Assembly (NCBI GenBank): GCA_038496445.1
Contig: JALMLS010000015.1
Coordinates: 620,001-684,000 of the forward strand
Reading direction: 5' to 3'
Source of the DNA: Trichosphaerium sp. ATCC 40318
Lineage: Eukaryota > Discosea > Flabellinia > Trichosidae
Length of the DNA stretch: 64,000 nt
Shown here: positions 11,489 through 21,667 of the stretch, piece after piece
Numbering within the stretch: the first letter of the stretch is position 1
Layout of the letters: each line of letters opens with the position of its first letter
Notes under the pieces: model-generated
Told to the model about the DNA's origin: nothing
Seen by the model: only the letters and a program-made list of their open reading frames with translations
Databases searched by the model: none
Position numbers and translations under genes: made by a program

Positions 11489-12265
11489 ATGGTTGACTAC
11501 AAAATTATCGTAGTTGGCCCTGCAGGGGTTGGAAAATCAGCAACAACATTACAATTTATTAAAACCATATTTCTTCAAGAATACGACTCAATCGAAGACA
11601 ATTCGTGAGCACGGAGCTTTTTTTAACGTTTTAAAAGTCTAAAACAGTTACAAAACTTAACGCTCACCCACGCTTTAAGGTATTCCAAGCAAGCCACCAT
11701 AGACAAAAAACCTGCAATATTTGAAGTTCTAGACACAACAGAAACTGACGACCACTGGAACCAGAAAGACCTGGTAATTAAATAAATTGTTTTAGGTTGG
11801 ATCAATCTAACAGGTTGTAGTGCATTCGAGTCGCTCATGGTATTATTTTAATGTACAGCATCACAGACAGAGGTTCATTTGAAAAGATGCAAGGCTTATT
11901 TGACAGGGTTTACAGGTAACTGAGCTAAACTCTCTTGCCTACTATTTTCGCAACACAGTTTCATGAGCTGTTACACATATGACAACTTTGTTGTTTTATT
12001 ACATCCATAACACTAAATATTGTTTGATAGAGTAAAAGAATTGAACCCAGACAAAATTCCTATTGTACTTGTAGGAAATAAAGTAGACTTGGAAGAAGAA
12101 GATAGACAAGTAACCACAAAAGAAGGAATCAAACTTGCACAAAAGAATGAATGTTTATTTGTTGAAGCATCTGCCAAAACACGTGTCAATGTTGATGAAC
12201 AGTTTTATGATCTTGTTAGAGAAATTCGTACCTTAGATAGGCAACGGGGATGTATTGTAATGTGA
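11489..12265 (+). CDS. Ras-family small GTPase with degenerate switch II
   Basis: Four exons (11489-11604, 11680-11773, 11821-11915, 12031-12265) give 179 aa. P-loop GPAGVGKS, effector-like loop [27 protein letters not shown]-like core ([17 protein letters not shown]), base-binding GNKVDL and EASAK are present. The C-terminus is QRGCIVM, so a CaaX box (CIVM) predicts prenylation and membrane attachment. The switch II motif is abnormal: the usual DTAGQE reads DTTETDD, losing the Gly of DxxG and the catalytic Gln. Intrinsic GTP hydrolysis and GAP response should be weak or absent, so it may be a constitutively GTP-bound or non-hydrolysing member. It sits between the two U2 arms. Confidence 0.88.
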
Positions 12266-12639
12266 TTAATAAAGTTACTTACGAAACTATAGAAGTTCCA
12301 ACCATACATAGGGCATGCCATAGCAAAAAAAATACTGTTTATCGTTTGACTATGTAATGCAACGTTTAGACTATTCAACGAGCATGTACATTTGTTATTC
12401 ACCGTGTAAAGGGCTATCTTTCCATTCACTTATCACTCACAAACAAAAACAACTGCGGCTGTAGGTACCACTGGTAAACTTACACTTAGATGAGTTTTGA
12501 TAAAACTCTTGTATGGTTCTCTTTTGTTTAGCGTTTCTAAATGTTTGAATGATCCAGTTGTGCTCAAACAAACTTGAAGTGAGTTTGAAGTAGTTGTGAC
12601 CGCTGGTAGTATCATGAGCAAGAGAAGTAATATTCCGAG

Positions 12640-13080
12640 TCTAATCACGTGTTTCGAAAATAGAAAAATAATGATTGATTTTTAATACCTTTCATTCAGA
12701 ACTGGATACTGTATTGTACAAAGAAATATAATCCCAAAGTCCAATCATGGGTTTCGAAAACTAAAATGAAGTAATGTGAATTGTTTGGCTACGAGCAACT
12801 TTAGTATCAACGGAATTTTTGGCGTGCAAAATTTTAGTCGCACTTACACCCCACGATAGTGACTGCTTTATGCTACTGTATGTACATGTATTCATTTTCT
12901 GTATTATAAGTGAGAAGCATAATTCTTGAGGCCAATCAGGTGATTGGAAAATGAAACGAGAAAAGTGTGATTTGTTGGCTAAGATCAGGTGTAGTATCAC
13001 CGAAATTTAGCAAATGTTTTGACTTATAAAATTTTTTGGTAAATTTATACCATAAGATAGCGAGTGCTTTCCCAGTCTGA
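12640..13080 (+). repeat. degenerate tandem repeat with U2-like core
   Basis: At least two, probably three, diverged units of roughly 190 bp (starting near 12625, 12720 and 12913). Shared blocks are an AATCANGNGNTTNGAAAA-like motif and, about 50 bp later, a GGCTANGANCANNNTAGTATCA-like block. In the last unit (12975-12999) that block matches U2 snRNA at 23 of 25 positions (TTGGCTAAGATCAGGTGTAG...), while the middle unit has decayed (GGCTACGAGCAACTTTAGTA). These look like older, decaying U2-derived copies lying just downstream of the intact U2 gene. Confidence 0.55.
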
Positions 13081-13114
13081 ATGTGGTTGTTGTTTTTCTT
13101 TATTGTTTAGAGAA

Positions 13115-13309
13115 GGGGTTGACCTCATCTGGCGGGTAGTGTAAGGCCTGACAGATCATTGCAGGGGTGGAAAGGCAAGCCAGTCCGACAATCCCCTGCC
13201 CCCGGAAAAAATTCGCTTAATCTTGTGGGGGACATTCGTCCCCCATTCAGAGATTAAACTGAATAGAACAGATACTACACTTGATCTTAGCCAAAAGGCC
13301 GAGAAGGTT
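13115..13309 (-). ncRNA. U2 spliceosomal snRNA
   Basis: Starts at 13309 and runs leftward. It has the conserved U2 5' region CTTCTCGGCCTTTTGGC, the TAAGATCAAGTGTAGTATCT segment containing the branch-site pairing sequence GTAGTA, stem IIa (ATTCAG...CTGAAT), stem IIb (GGGGGAC GAAT GTCCCCC), an Sm-like site (AATTTTTT) and a GC-rich 3' half able to form stems III and IV (ATCTG...CAGAT). It pairs with intron branch points in U2 snRNP. The 5' end is inferred by homology; the 3' end, near 13115-13122, is an estimate from the usual length of about 190 nt. Confidence 0.93.
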
Positions 13310-13502
13310 GCTTATTAGGTGCATTTGAACATGCTTTATCATGCAACACATATTTTTAATTGTGGTATGAAAATACAAAAATGTCATTGCAAACTAAAAT
13401 GGCCACAACAACGCATACCACACTTGCATTGGTCCTTTTTCTTTTTCTAGCGTTTTTTAATTTATAGAATATATGATAACAACCTCATTTCCAAAATAAC
13501 AG
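13256..13502 (-). repeat. U2 inverted repeat, right arm
   Basis: Reverse-complement partner of 10546-10793. It covers the first part of the intact U2 gene plus about 190 bp upstream, the presumed promoter. Conservation of the upstream block in both arms marks it as the best place to look for a proximal sequence element. Confidence 0.85.
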
Positions 13503-13872
13503 CTTCTTTAACATGCATTGAGCGCTATAATGCGAAAAAATTTTGAGCGCAATTACAAAAAGTAGAAAATTGTGTATCCGTATTTCTTAGAAAAGTCATG
13601 ACGAAGTCGTTTTACACAATGTCGCACTCGAACTAAGGTATTAGAACCCATATACAACCCTATCATCATTCAGGGCGTGTTTTTTGAAGCAAGCACACGC
13701 GCTCAAGTTCATAGGAAGTCTACGTTGAACAACGTTCTTATTCGCTACTATAGCAGTCTTTGTGCGTAGTAGCGTCTAAACTGACGACTCTTTCTCAACC
13801 AAGTCGATCATGATCGCATTTTTTCGTTACCTCCAGTTACAGGACACAATTGGTACTTCCGCAGTTGTTATA
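13503..13872. other. intergenic, no gene seen
   Basis: AT-rich spacer between the U2 upstream region and the 3' end of the minus-strand membrane protein gene. No frame, RNA or repeat recognised. Confidence 0.3.
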
Positions 13873-14406
13873 TTACGCAAGGCTTACCGTATATTCCTCA
13901 ATGTCGAAATGTGTTATTTCTACTTTATATACCTGTTTGTGACCATACTCAACTGTATGCTTAAAGTCGTTTGTGGCGTTTGGAAATAAATGCCAATCTT
14001 AATTTTTTTGCACACTCGACACTTTACCATATTCTCTCCTCTGAGGTTGGTGAAGACGCATTTTAATACAATAATCTTGCTCTTGCATAGAAAGAAAGTA
14101 GTAAAACAAAACAATTCCATAAAACTCCATGAGCCCTAGCGTAAGCGAAATGGTTAACTTACTGTACGCAGGTGGTCCTTTGGAAAGATTCCTTACAAAT
14201 TTAAACAACCTGACACGTGATATGCACTGTCTTGTGTTCCACATTAAACAAATACGTTGTTTCCTATTTTGAAAAGCCATGTTATTGTTAGCATTGAAAG
14301 AACGGATTTGCTCATTGTTGCATAATGTTAAAACTGTAATCAAAACCACAAGAATAGTACACTCAAACCACTGTATTGTATTCTCTTCAAAGTTTTCGAA
14401 GTACAT
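13873..14406 (-). CDS. hypothetical protein with two hydrophobic segments
   Basis: Proposed exons 14028-14406 and 13873-13952 give 152 aa in a consistent frame across a 75-nt intron (GTAAAG...ACAG). There are two apparent membrane segments: CTILVVLITVLTL near residues 16-29 and ISLTLGLMEFYGIVLFYYFL near 85-106, with a basic stretch between. The C-terminus would be EITHFDIEEYTVSLA. No family is recognised. The single long first exon could occur by chance in this AT-rich sequence, so the gene is provisional. It lies upstream of nothing obvious and is followed by the U2 region. Confidence 0.35.
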
Positions 14407-14519
14407 AATGAAAGTACTTAGATCAATCTAATCTCACTTTTAGTTATCACAAAATAGAAACAGTATAGCACCAATATCGAAGTTCGCCAAACATGTTCTC
14501 ACTCGTTGCAATAAGCTCT

Positions 14520-14725
14520 AGGTTTACACTTCGAGCTCCTTTCCGTGCGCAAAGGAAGGGGACGTCTCCTCTTGCAAGTCGTGAAAATAGCTATGGGATG
14601 TATGGTTAGCCGAGACCATGGCCTGGCTCCATCGTTGCTTCTCACAAAGGTCGGATGGGAAGTGTGAAGTGCGGTAGGGCTCCTTCAGCTCTCTCAGATT
14701 GGGCATCAGCCAAAACCGAGACACT
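14520..14725. ncRNA. GC-rich structured element, candidate non-coding RNA
   Basis: About 200 bp clearly richer in GC than the AT-rich surroundings, with several local complementary pairs: CCTTT...AAAGG (about 14540-14557), GGGGAC/GTCTCC next to it, and ATGGT...ACCAT around 14600-14620. A minus-strand open frame of 66 codons crosses it but has unlikely composition. The contrast with flanking DNA is what a structural RNA gene looks like in an AT-rich genome. I could not match it to U1, U4, U5, U6, U3, SRP, RNase P or MRP, and the strand is undetermined. Confidence 0.3.
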
Positions 14726-15213
14726 CCACGTACTCAAAATAACGTACAGCTTTAAAATATCTCCATGACGAAAAACTGTTTTATTATGGAAGCAATAAGT
14801 TGCTACAAAATCGCCTCTAGCTGTATGTAAGATACTTACAATTAATTCTCCGCCGGGTTTTATTAAAACACAGGTTAAATCTTGCTAAACACAAGTGTTC
14901 TTAGTGGTACTAGATGCTTCATGATAACTAACAATGTTCCAATGAATACACAGCAAAGTCTTATTTAAAACAAAGAAACAGCTTGTACTCGTTTTGTGAC
15001 AGTCCCTGAAAAGTTCTGCATACTTTCAAAAGGATCGTCACCAAAAAAGAAATAACTTTTACTTTGTCAAGCACTAGTACTGTTACCACAAACTACAATA
15101 CAGTGAAGTATTACTATTACCGTACATGATAAATTTCTTCAGCGGGAAAATAAATCACGTGGTGAACTATAAAATTTCGTTTACTCTTTGCAATAATTAA
15201 CATCTAGACATTT
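14726..15213. other. intergenic, no gene seen
   Basis: AT-rich, with scattered GTAC and CACGTG-like words; downstream of the Ser/Lys-rich gene. No open frame or RNA recognised. Confidence 0.3.
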
Positions 15214-16572
15214 CTACTTTACTCTATATGCATTGAATGTCTTGATTGGTATAACATCTCTTCCCTCTTCTACTACTATTGGTTTCTTATTCCAATTTAC
15301 ACTACCTTTATCGTCGTTTTCATGCTGTTGATCATCAGGAACAGAAACATCTTCAAGCGCTGGCATTTTTGTTTCAGAATCCGTTTCTTCTTTTTCTTTT
15401 TGATTTTCTTCTTCGTCTTCTGGTAGTTCAATGTTCTCGTTTGATTGGCTGAGTTTATTACAAGTATCAACTACCATTGCGAATATACTTTGCATTTGCA
15501 TTGCACCACGACCTGTATTTTCAGAAACATCTGAAAAGAATCTAGATCTCGAAGTCACGCTCTCTGATTCTGATTCATCTTCTTCGTCTGGTAGTGTAAG
15601 ATGGATGGGTTTTTGCTCGTTTTCACTTGGAGCAGTAGGTTTGATAATCATACCATCAGACAGTGACTTCTAGTAAATCGTTAGGTGTCAAGAAATGAGA
15701 AGTAAAGAAATGTAATAGTTGATCACGTGTTCGGAGGTTAAGCTTAAAAACTGCTTGTATGTGATGCAATAGCACATATATATTATTTTGAGGAAATAGT
15801 TGTGGGTTCAAAAATCTTAAGACGCAAAGAGAAGACAAAGTTGATTTCACGCCAAAAAAAAAAATGTCTAAATATTTCTAATCTGGTTTTACCTTGCTTC
15901 TATGTAAACCAAACTTTGAACTATACATTCTCCTTCTAGATATAGAATCTGGACTATTCTCAGGCCAATTATTCGGATCTTCTTCTCCATTAACATCGTC
16001 CTGTTTCTTTATACTTATCGACACTGACTTTTTAGATTTTGGGTCTCTAAAGATTTTCGAAGAACGGACTGATTTTCTCGCTTGACCTTTACCCTCAGAT
16101 ACTCCAGAATGGTCAACCTTTTCATTACCCTCTGGTGAACCTTTTGAACTCTTTTCAATACGTATAACTTTATCATCACGGCTGATTTTTACTGACTTTT
16201 TATCGCCTGATGATCTAAGACTCTTTCTCCAAGATAATCTTTTTCCTTCAGTGCGTTTTGATGTATTTGATTTTTCAGACGAATTCTCTGTATCTCCTGA
16301 TATCTGAGATGCAAGCATAGACCAATAGTTTCCATAAATAGATCCAGGGACACCACTTGGTACATCATCAACAACCTTAAAGTTCGTTAAATGTTTGCTC
16401 ATAAAATGCTAAAAAAAGGCAATTCCAAAAAGGAGAACAGTGGGATGTTTCGTACTGATTCTACAGCTGGGAATATTTCAGTTAGACGCATTGCTAAGTG
16501 AGCTTTCTTTTCAGCTGGTTCTTTACGTAGCCAAGTATATACGCTTTGTGATATCTGGTTTGTTTGAACCAT
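15214..16572 (-). CDS. Ser/Lys-rich low-complexity protein, unknown function
   Basis: Four exons: 16456-16572, 15893-16408, a micro-exon at about 15727-15750 and 15214-15669, giving about 370 aa in frame. The N-terminus MVQTNQISQSVYTWLRKEP is followed by a short folded stretch, then a basic Ser/Lys-rich region (SLRSSGDKKSVKISRDDK), then a C-terminal part rich in Glu and Ser (LPDEEDESESESVTSRS). It looks largely disordered and a likely phosphorylation target. It begins about 95 bp after the LRR gene on the same strand and could be that protein's C-terminal part. I keep them separate because no splice pair joins the frames. Confidence 0.55.
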
Positions 16573-16667
16573 TACGTAAAGAGTCTAAGGTAATAGTTAA
16601 CATTTGTTTTTGCTGGTTAAAAAAACCCCTCTCACGTTGTCTATGGCTTGTTCTTGATCTGCATTTA

Positions 16668-18865
16668 TCACCCGAGGCCAGTTTTATTCCTATTCGATGA
16701 AATTCCTACAAAAAAATTAATTCACGTGGTAGCATGCTACAGCAAATCAACGTACCTGAATTTTCACCCACTATCTTTTCAGCATTCCTTCTTGTTATAT
16801 TGACGATTTGACTTAGTTGCTCAGCTGAAAGCTTGTTTTCAGTAAAATCAAGCAATAAAATATGCTCGTTGAATTTCATAGAATTAACGATAGAATCTCC
16901 AATAGCGCTTGTTATATTGTTACCCCAAAATATGAGTGCTTCAAGTTTTGTTGTTTGTAACAATTCAGTCAATGATTTTTCAAAGCCATCATCGATTCCA
17001 TTGTGACCCAAATCTAGTCTCTTCAAACCACAAGAAGGCGCATCATTTATCGCCTTTAATATCTTAGAAGCTCCAGTATTACCCAAATTGGTTTTTTGTA
17101 AGAGGAGAGCCTCCAGTGTGGTATTCTTTCTGTAAGAAAAAAATGAGAATTTTTGATGGAACACAAAAGTATGATTGTCTTTCGTACAAAAGGAGAGAAG
17201 CAACCATTACTCCTCCTTTAGGTCCAAGATTATTATTTGATAAATTAACTTCAGTTATAAATTTATTATCAATGATTCTATCAATTAATATATTGAGAGA
17301 AGTAAGGCTAAGACCAACCTGCCTACAACGAAACAAGAACGTTAGCAACGAATATTTTTTGAACAAAATGACCCAAACCTTAAGTTCAAAATCTTCAAGT
17401 AAGGAAAGAATGCCACGCCCTGAAGTACTGCGTCTAAGTCGTGTGGTCTTTTTAAACAACGGTGAGCTATTATTTAAGAATTTCATAAGAATTGTAACGT
17501 ACAATAATTTATAGTTTGATAGGGTAAGTGCCTTTAGAGGGAACTGATTTTTATCATTATAATTTGAAATCGCTGAAATGAGTTGATCAACAACGTGCTT
17601 CAGTGGTGATATAAATAACCTATTATAAGTTACTTCATTAGCAAAAATGTACAAGCAATAAACATACTTTTCGCAAGCGTAGTGGTAGGCGAATATGAAG
17701 TTTTCAATGTACAAGTCTTTAGGCATTTTTGATACTTCAAATCCGTATAACTTTAAATGTTGAAGAAATTGCTGATAATCCTCTGGTTCGAAGAACATAG
17801 TGAGATCCTTCCATTGAATGCATACAACATGAGGCTCAGTCATATCAACATACGCCTTAATAAAGTAGTTATAAGCACGTGATAAGCAATGAGTGTGTTG
17901 GTTTTCTTTCGTACTTTAGGGTTCATTGAAAAGTTATAATGAAATCCGTTTTCTTTTTTCACTTTTGCTTTGGCTTTAGCTAAGAATCCTTCATCATCTT
18001 TTATCCATAGATCGGTTTCCGTTAATATTATATTTTTGTTTGATTCCTTGTTACCACTGCAAGCAACTCTCCTTCTGAGTGTCAGCAAAACTTGAAGAAA
18101 ACAATGGTAAAAAAATCGTACTTTCTCTTAACACCTCTGTAAGACGCACTTCTCATCTCTATTATCCAATCTAAACGAGATTTACCACTCTTTGTAGCAA
18201 AAATATAACTCTCATAGCCACTTCTAGAATGCTAAAGAGCAAATAAATTAGCAAACAACAACCTATTTTTTCTTTCAAATGTACAGTTGGCATTATTTTA
18301 ATGCCATGTTGTTTCTTATCCCATGGCATGACAGTCGCATCTTTTAAATTTATAATATGCTCTGGACTGCTATCATCTTCCTAAATATTTTAGAGACTCA
18401 AACACAAATCTTTAAACGAACCTTATCACTCGAAAAAATGTACAAAAAGTTGCCATTAATAATGACCCTAAAGCAAGAAAAGTTAGTCGTAATTCAAACA
18501 CAAAATCAATGCATTGTACCATCGCGTCTTCCATGATTTAAACCCAAGATGAGCTAAACACATTGCTGTTAAATATGTAACTGTTTATATCGTCTTACTT
18601 CGATACCATAACCACCCAGAGTAGTTTATTGACTTAAACATAGACAGATTTATCTACACAAAAAATTAAGTTCATTTCAACATTGTACAATACTCACCTC
18701 GTGTTTATATGTTTTACCACGTGTTAAATATAAATCCCATGTTTTACATGAGAATGAAATAGGTTTAGAATTATCATCTTCAATTGCTTCTTCAGTAAGC
18801 ATCTCATACTCGCAATATCTACAACCATTTGTTAGACCATAAACAAAATCTCTTGAACCTTTCAC
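16668..18865 (-). CDS. PH-domain / leucine-rich repeat protein
   Basis: Multi-exon. The first part, SCKTWDLYLTRGKTYKHE plus EHIINLKDATVMPWDKK and the helix ATKSGKSRLDWIIEM, reads as a pleckstrin-homology domain. A second PH-like or linker region contains YVDMTEPHVVCIQWKD. From about 17330 to 16760 there are ribonuclease-inhibitor-type LRRs: ITEVNLSNNNLGPKGG, LEALLLQKTNLGNTGA, GLKRLDLGHNGIDDG and HILLLDFTENKLSAEQL. PH plus RI-type LRRs resembles the CARMIL arrangement, but no capping-protein motif is visible. The reading frame is open up to 18865, directly after a TAG that ends the Rab-like domain, so the true start is uncertain (first ATG at 18802). Role probably membrane-linked scaffolding. 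Confidence 0.6.
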
Positions 18866-19765
18866 CTACTCTACGAATCCAATGAATGCAGCGTCAACGC
18901 TTTTACCAGTATGAGCGGAACATTCTGCGTAGTAAAAGCCTAATTGTTTGGTATACTGGATAACAGCTGCAGCATCTACCTTTCTCTCCAAGTCGGCTTG
19001 TACAAGTTAACAAAAAAGCATGCACGTGGTACTAGACCGAGAAAAAAAAAGCCCTCGATACCGCTTTCCTATTTACCCTCGCGAATGAAAGATATCTCGC
19101 GAGGGTTAGGAAGGCGTGTTTTTAATCTTCAGAAAAAAAACGTTGTACGAAAAGGTATTTTCCTTTTTTAGACCTCTAGCGCGTCCGATTTATAAAAATA
19201 TCGTAGTAATTACGTACTCTTATTACCGATCAACCCAATAATAGCAGTACTGTTCACTTGGGAAACTTGATAAGCCCACTCTTTTGCTTTCTCAAAACTG
19301 TCCTCATCTTTTGAGAAAAAACATGTGTTTAGAATAACACCTCTTCGTATACACTGATCGACGTTTAACGTACCAGTGACATCAAATAAAAGAAGGCAGG
19401 AAACCACATGAGGAAAGTACACAGGTTTTAGCTTATGGTAACTAGATAATGATGCAATGTCCTAAAACCGCGTTACACTAAAAAGACTAAATAAAAAAAT
19501 TCTTGATGAAAATATTTTCCTTCTAAACTAGTTATTACCCATAAATCTAAATTATAATTTATATTCCTTGTTTCTACAAGCGTATGAAGTAACTTTCCGT
19601 CGACTTTATGCTTTTCATAACTACTTGGGTCTTTTGTTACTTTGGAACAAAATAGAGACTTCCCTACGCCACTTGTACAGTGTTACGATCGTTGACATTG
19701 ATTTCATGTTCCACGTGCCTCTTACCAGCTATTACAATGTTAAGCTTTCTTTCGCTCACACTCAT
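18866..19765 (-). CDS. Rab-like small GTPase domain (possibly fused to the next gene, or degenerate)
   Basis: Exons encode KLNIVIAG (beta 1), SGVGKSLFCSKV (P-loop), LWDIASLSSYHKL (switch II, DTAGQE lost), VVSCLLLFDVTDEDSFEKAK, GLIGNKTDLERK (base contact) and YYAECSAHTGKSVDAAF, a pattern closest to Rab5. An intron of about 220 nt with a strong hairpin splits GNK/TDL. Two problems are visible. The splice joining KLNIVIAG to the P-loop does not give a clean frame. The domain ends at FIGFVE with TAG, lacking any C-terminal Cys for prenylation, while the same frame continues open into a PH/LRR protein. It may be a Rab-PH-LRR fusion broken by one stop, a read-through product, or a pseudogene. Confidence 0.55.
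19066..19112. repeat. long perfect hairpin in an intron
   Basis: ACCCTCGCGA (19075-19084) pairs perfectly with TCGCGAGGGT (19097-19106) around a 12-nt loop. An outer TTCCTA/TAGGAA pair extends the stem to 19066-19112. It lies inside the roughly 220-nt intron of the Rab-like locus. Confidence 0.75.
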
Positions 19766-20134
19766 GGTGCGCTGCGGACTAACGGGTGAATAGGGGCGAA
19801 TGATACAGTTGAAAAAAAGTCAACTTTCAACTCCTGTTTGGAGAAACACGGTTTGTACTGCAAAGCTTTTTTTATGAATGAACACTATTAGAACTAACTC
19901 TTAAGCACGATGACTGTTTCTGAATGTGCTAAAATTTTTTGCAGTAAACGCCATTTTGTACGCCCACAAGTTGTGCGTGGCATTTATACTCTTGAATTCT
20001 GGTGAATACAAATGAGTAATACAAAAGAAATAATTATCTGAGTTTAAACAGAAGAGTATGATCATCTCTACAGACGTGAAGGTGGCAACACAAATGTACC
20101 TAGATTCATGTTAAAACGTAAGTTGTCGTGAATT
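19766..20134. other. intergenic, no gene seen
   Basis: Head of the Rab-like gene and 3' end of the hydratase gene, both minus strand. Contains a small inverted repeat (AGTTGA...TCAACT near 19812-19825). No coding frame recognised. Confidence 0.3.
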
Positions 20135-21389
20135 CTAGAGCGATGTACCCATATCACGTTCTTTGACAGCTTGTTTGAATCCAACTAAAAAACAAAAAGT
20201 CACATTTTTGAAAGGAGTTAGAAGTGGACGAACTTCGGTCCCAGGCAGGTACTTACCTTTTTCTGCTCTTGCTTTGAATGCTCTACCCTCGGGTGTGTGG
20301 CGCGAAATACCATCCATTACAATAGCAAGACGTTGAGTAGAGAACTAAATGCAGATGAGGAAGAAGTACAATTATTTCTTTAATTTCTTACCAATCCTGT
20401 CTGTTCAACAGCATTGTTGATTACCATCTTTTGCATTGCCATTTGGTTTTTTGGTACAGACTTTAACTTTCTCGCTACGCGCACTATTTGTTTACTCGTC
20501 AGCTTGACTTAAATCACGATAGTATGACTTACTAGTTTCTTGCTCCAATTGATCTGCAGGCACTGACTTTGTAATGAGTCCCAAGCGCTCAGCTTCTTTC
20601 CCACTTAAGACTGCTCCAGTCAATAGCATCCTTTTGGCTTGCGCTATACCCAACCGATAAAACCAGTGCGCTGTAGTTGGACATCCCCTATGGACATTAA
20701 CAAAGGTCATAGATTAAGCCAAGTGCGCACCACAAACGCGATGGAGGATATCCTATCTACACAACAGCAGTCAGAGAAACACGATAAACCACAACAAATA
20801 CGAGCTACCTTTGCATCGTCAGCCATAATGATCCAATCGCAGCATAAAGCAATATCACTACCGCCAGCAACAGCGAATCCTTGAATCTTACATATAACAA
20901 CCTTCATAGCCCTCCATATACTCATGAAGCAATAATTACAGTGCGACATGAATTTGTAGTCCAGCAGAGGATCCCAAACCTTACCTCAAAATAAGAATGA
21001 GTTTAAAAAAGTGTTACTTACCTTATCCTGTGTAAACTTATTGTCAGGATCTTCAGCAAAGTCCTTGAGATCGTAGCCTGTCCTGTTGTCAGAATTTTCT
21101 ATGACACTTTTGTTGTACCTGAGCAAAACGCTCTTCCTTCGCCTTGTAAGACAATCACAGACACATTTGCTGCAAATACAGTTAATAACGTAATTGTACA
21201 GCTTATTTTACGTACGATCCCTATCTGCTGTCTCAACAGCGTTTTTAAGAGCGTCTGGAAGCGTCATACTAAGTTTATTACATACAAAACCATATTAAAC
21301 TAATACCTGATGGCGTTTAGCCGCTTTGGTCTGTTCAAGGTAATAAACGCAATACCATCATCTACGCGAAGGACGACTTCACTCGTCAT
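20135..21389 (-). CDS. enoyl-CoA hydratase/isomerase (crotonase) family protein
   Basis: Start MTSEVVLRVDDGIAFITLNR at 21389, stop TAG at 20135, with about eight short introns. Crotonase signatures: ITLNRPKRLNA, oxyanion-hole segment GRAFCSG-YDLKDF, IQGFAVAGGSDIALCCDW, IGYPPSRLWGCPTTAHWFYR, AKRMLLTG...SGKEAERLGLI. It acts on acyl-CoA thioesters. The GYPPxRxWG form and GGSD (instead of the GGGCE carrying the first catalytic Glu of classical hydratases) place it in an actinobacterial EchA-like subgroup rather than mitochondrial ECHS1, so the exact reaction is uncertain. No obvious mitochondrial presequence or peroxisomal SKL-type end (C-terminus ERDMGTSL). Confidence 0.85.
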
Positions 21390-21667
21390 TGCCGGTTACA
21401 GGTGCAGAAATAATAATTAATAAAAAACAAGAAATTTCGGTTCAAAAACTGTTAGAAATAAGCCTGACAATGAATCTTATTTACTTTGTTACAATGCACT
21501 GCGTATGTTTACGCTAAATATCGTACTATGGTATTGAACCCTGACGCGATTCTAAATGACAAATGGGTTGATATAGGTTGATAAGAAGAGGGAGACATGC
21601 CACTATCATCAAGAGCCAAAAACCGTTTCTTTAAAGCGCTTTTTGGTTCAAAAAACAAAAGACATTT
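21390..21667. other. intergenic, no gene seen
   Basis: Short AT-rich spacer between two minus-strand genes. It should hold the promoter of the hydratase gene and the 3' end of the complex I subunit gene; nothing else is recognised. Confidence 0.3.

Noticed and set aside
18860-18872. TAG used as a sense codon
   Set aside because: The myosin, hydratase and S1 genes end at TAG, so it acts as a stop in this genome.
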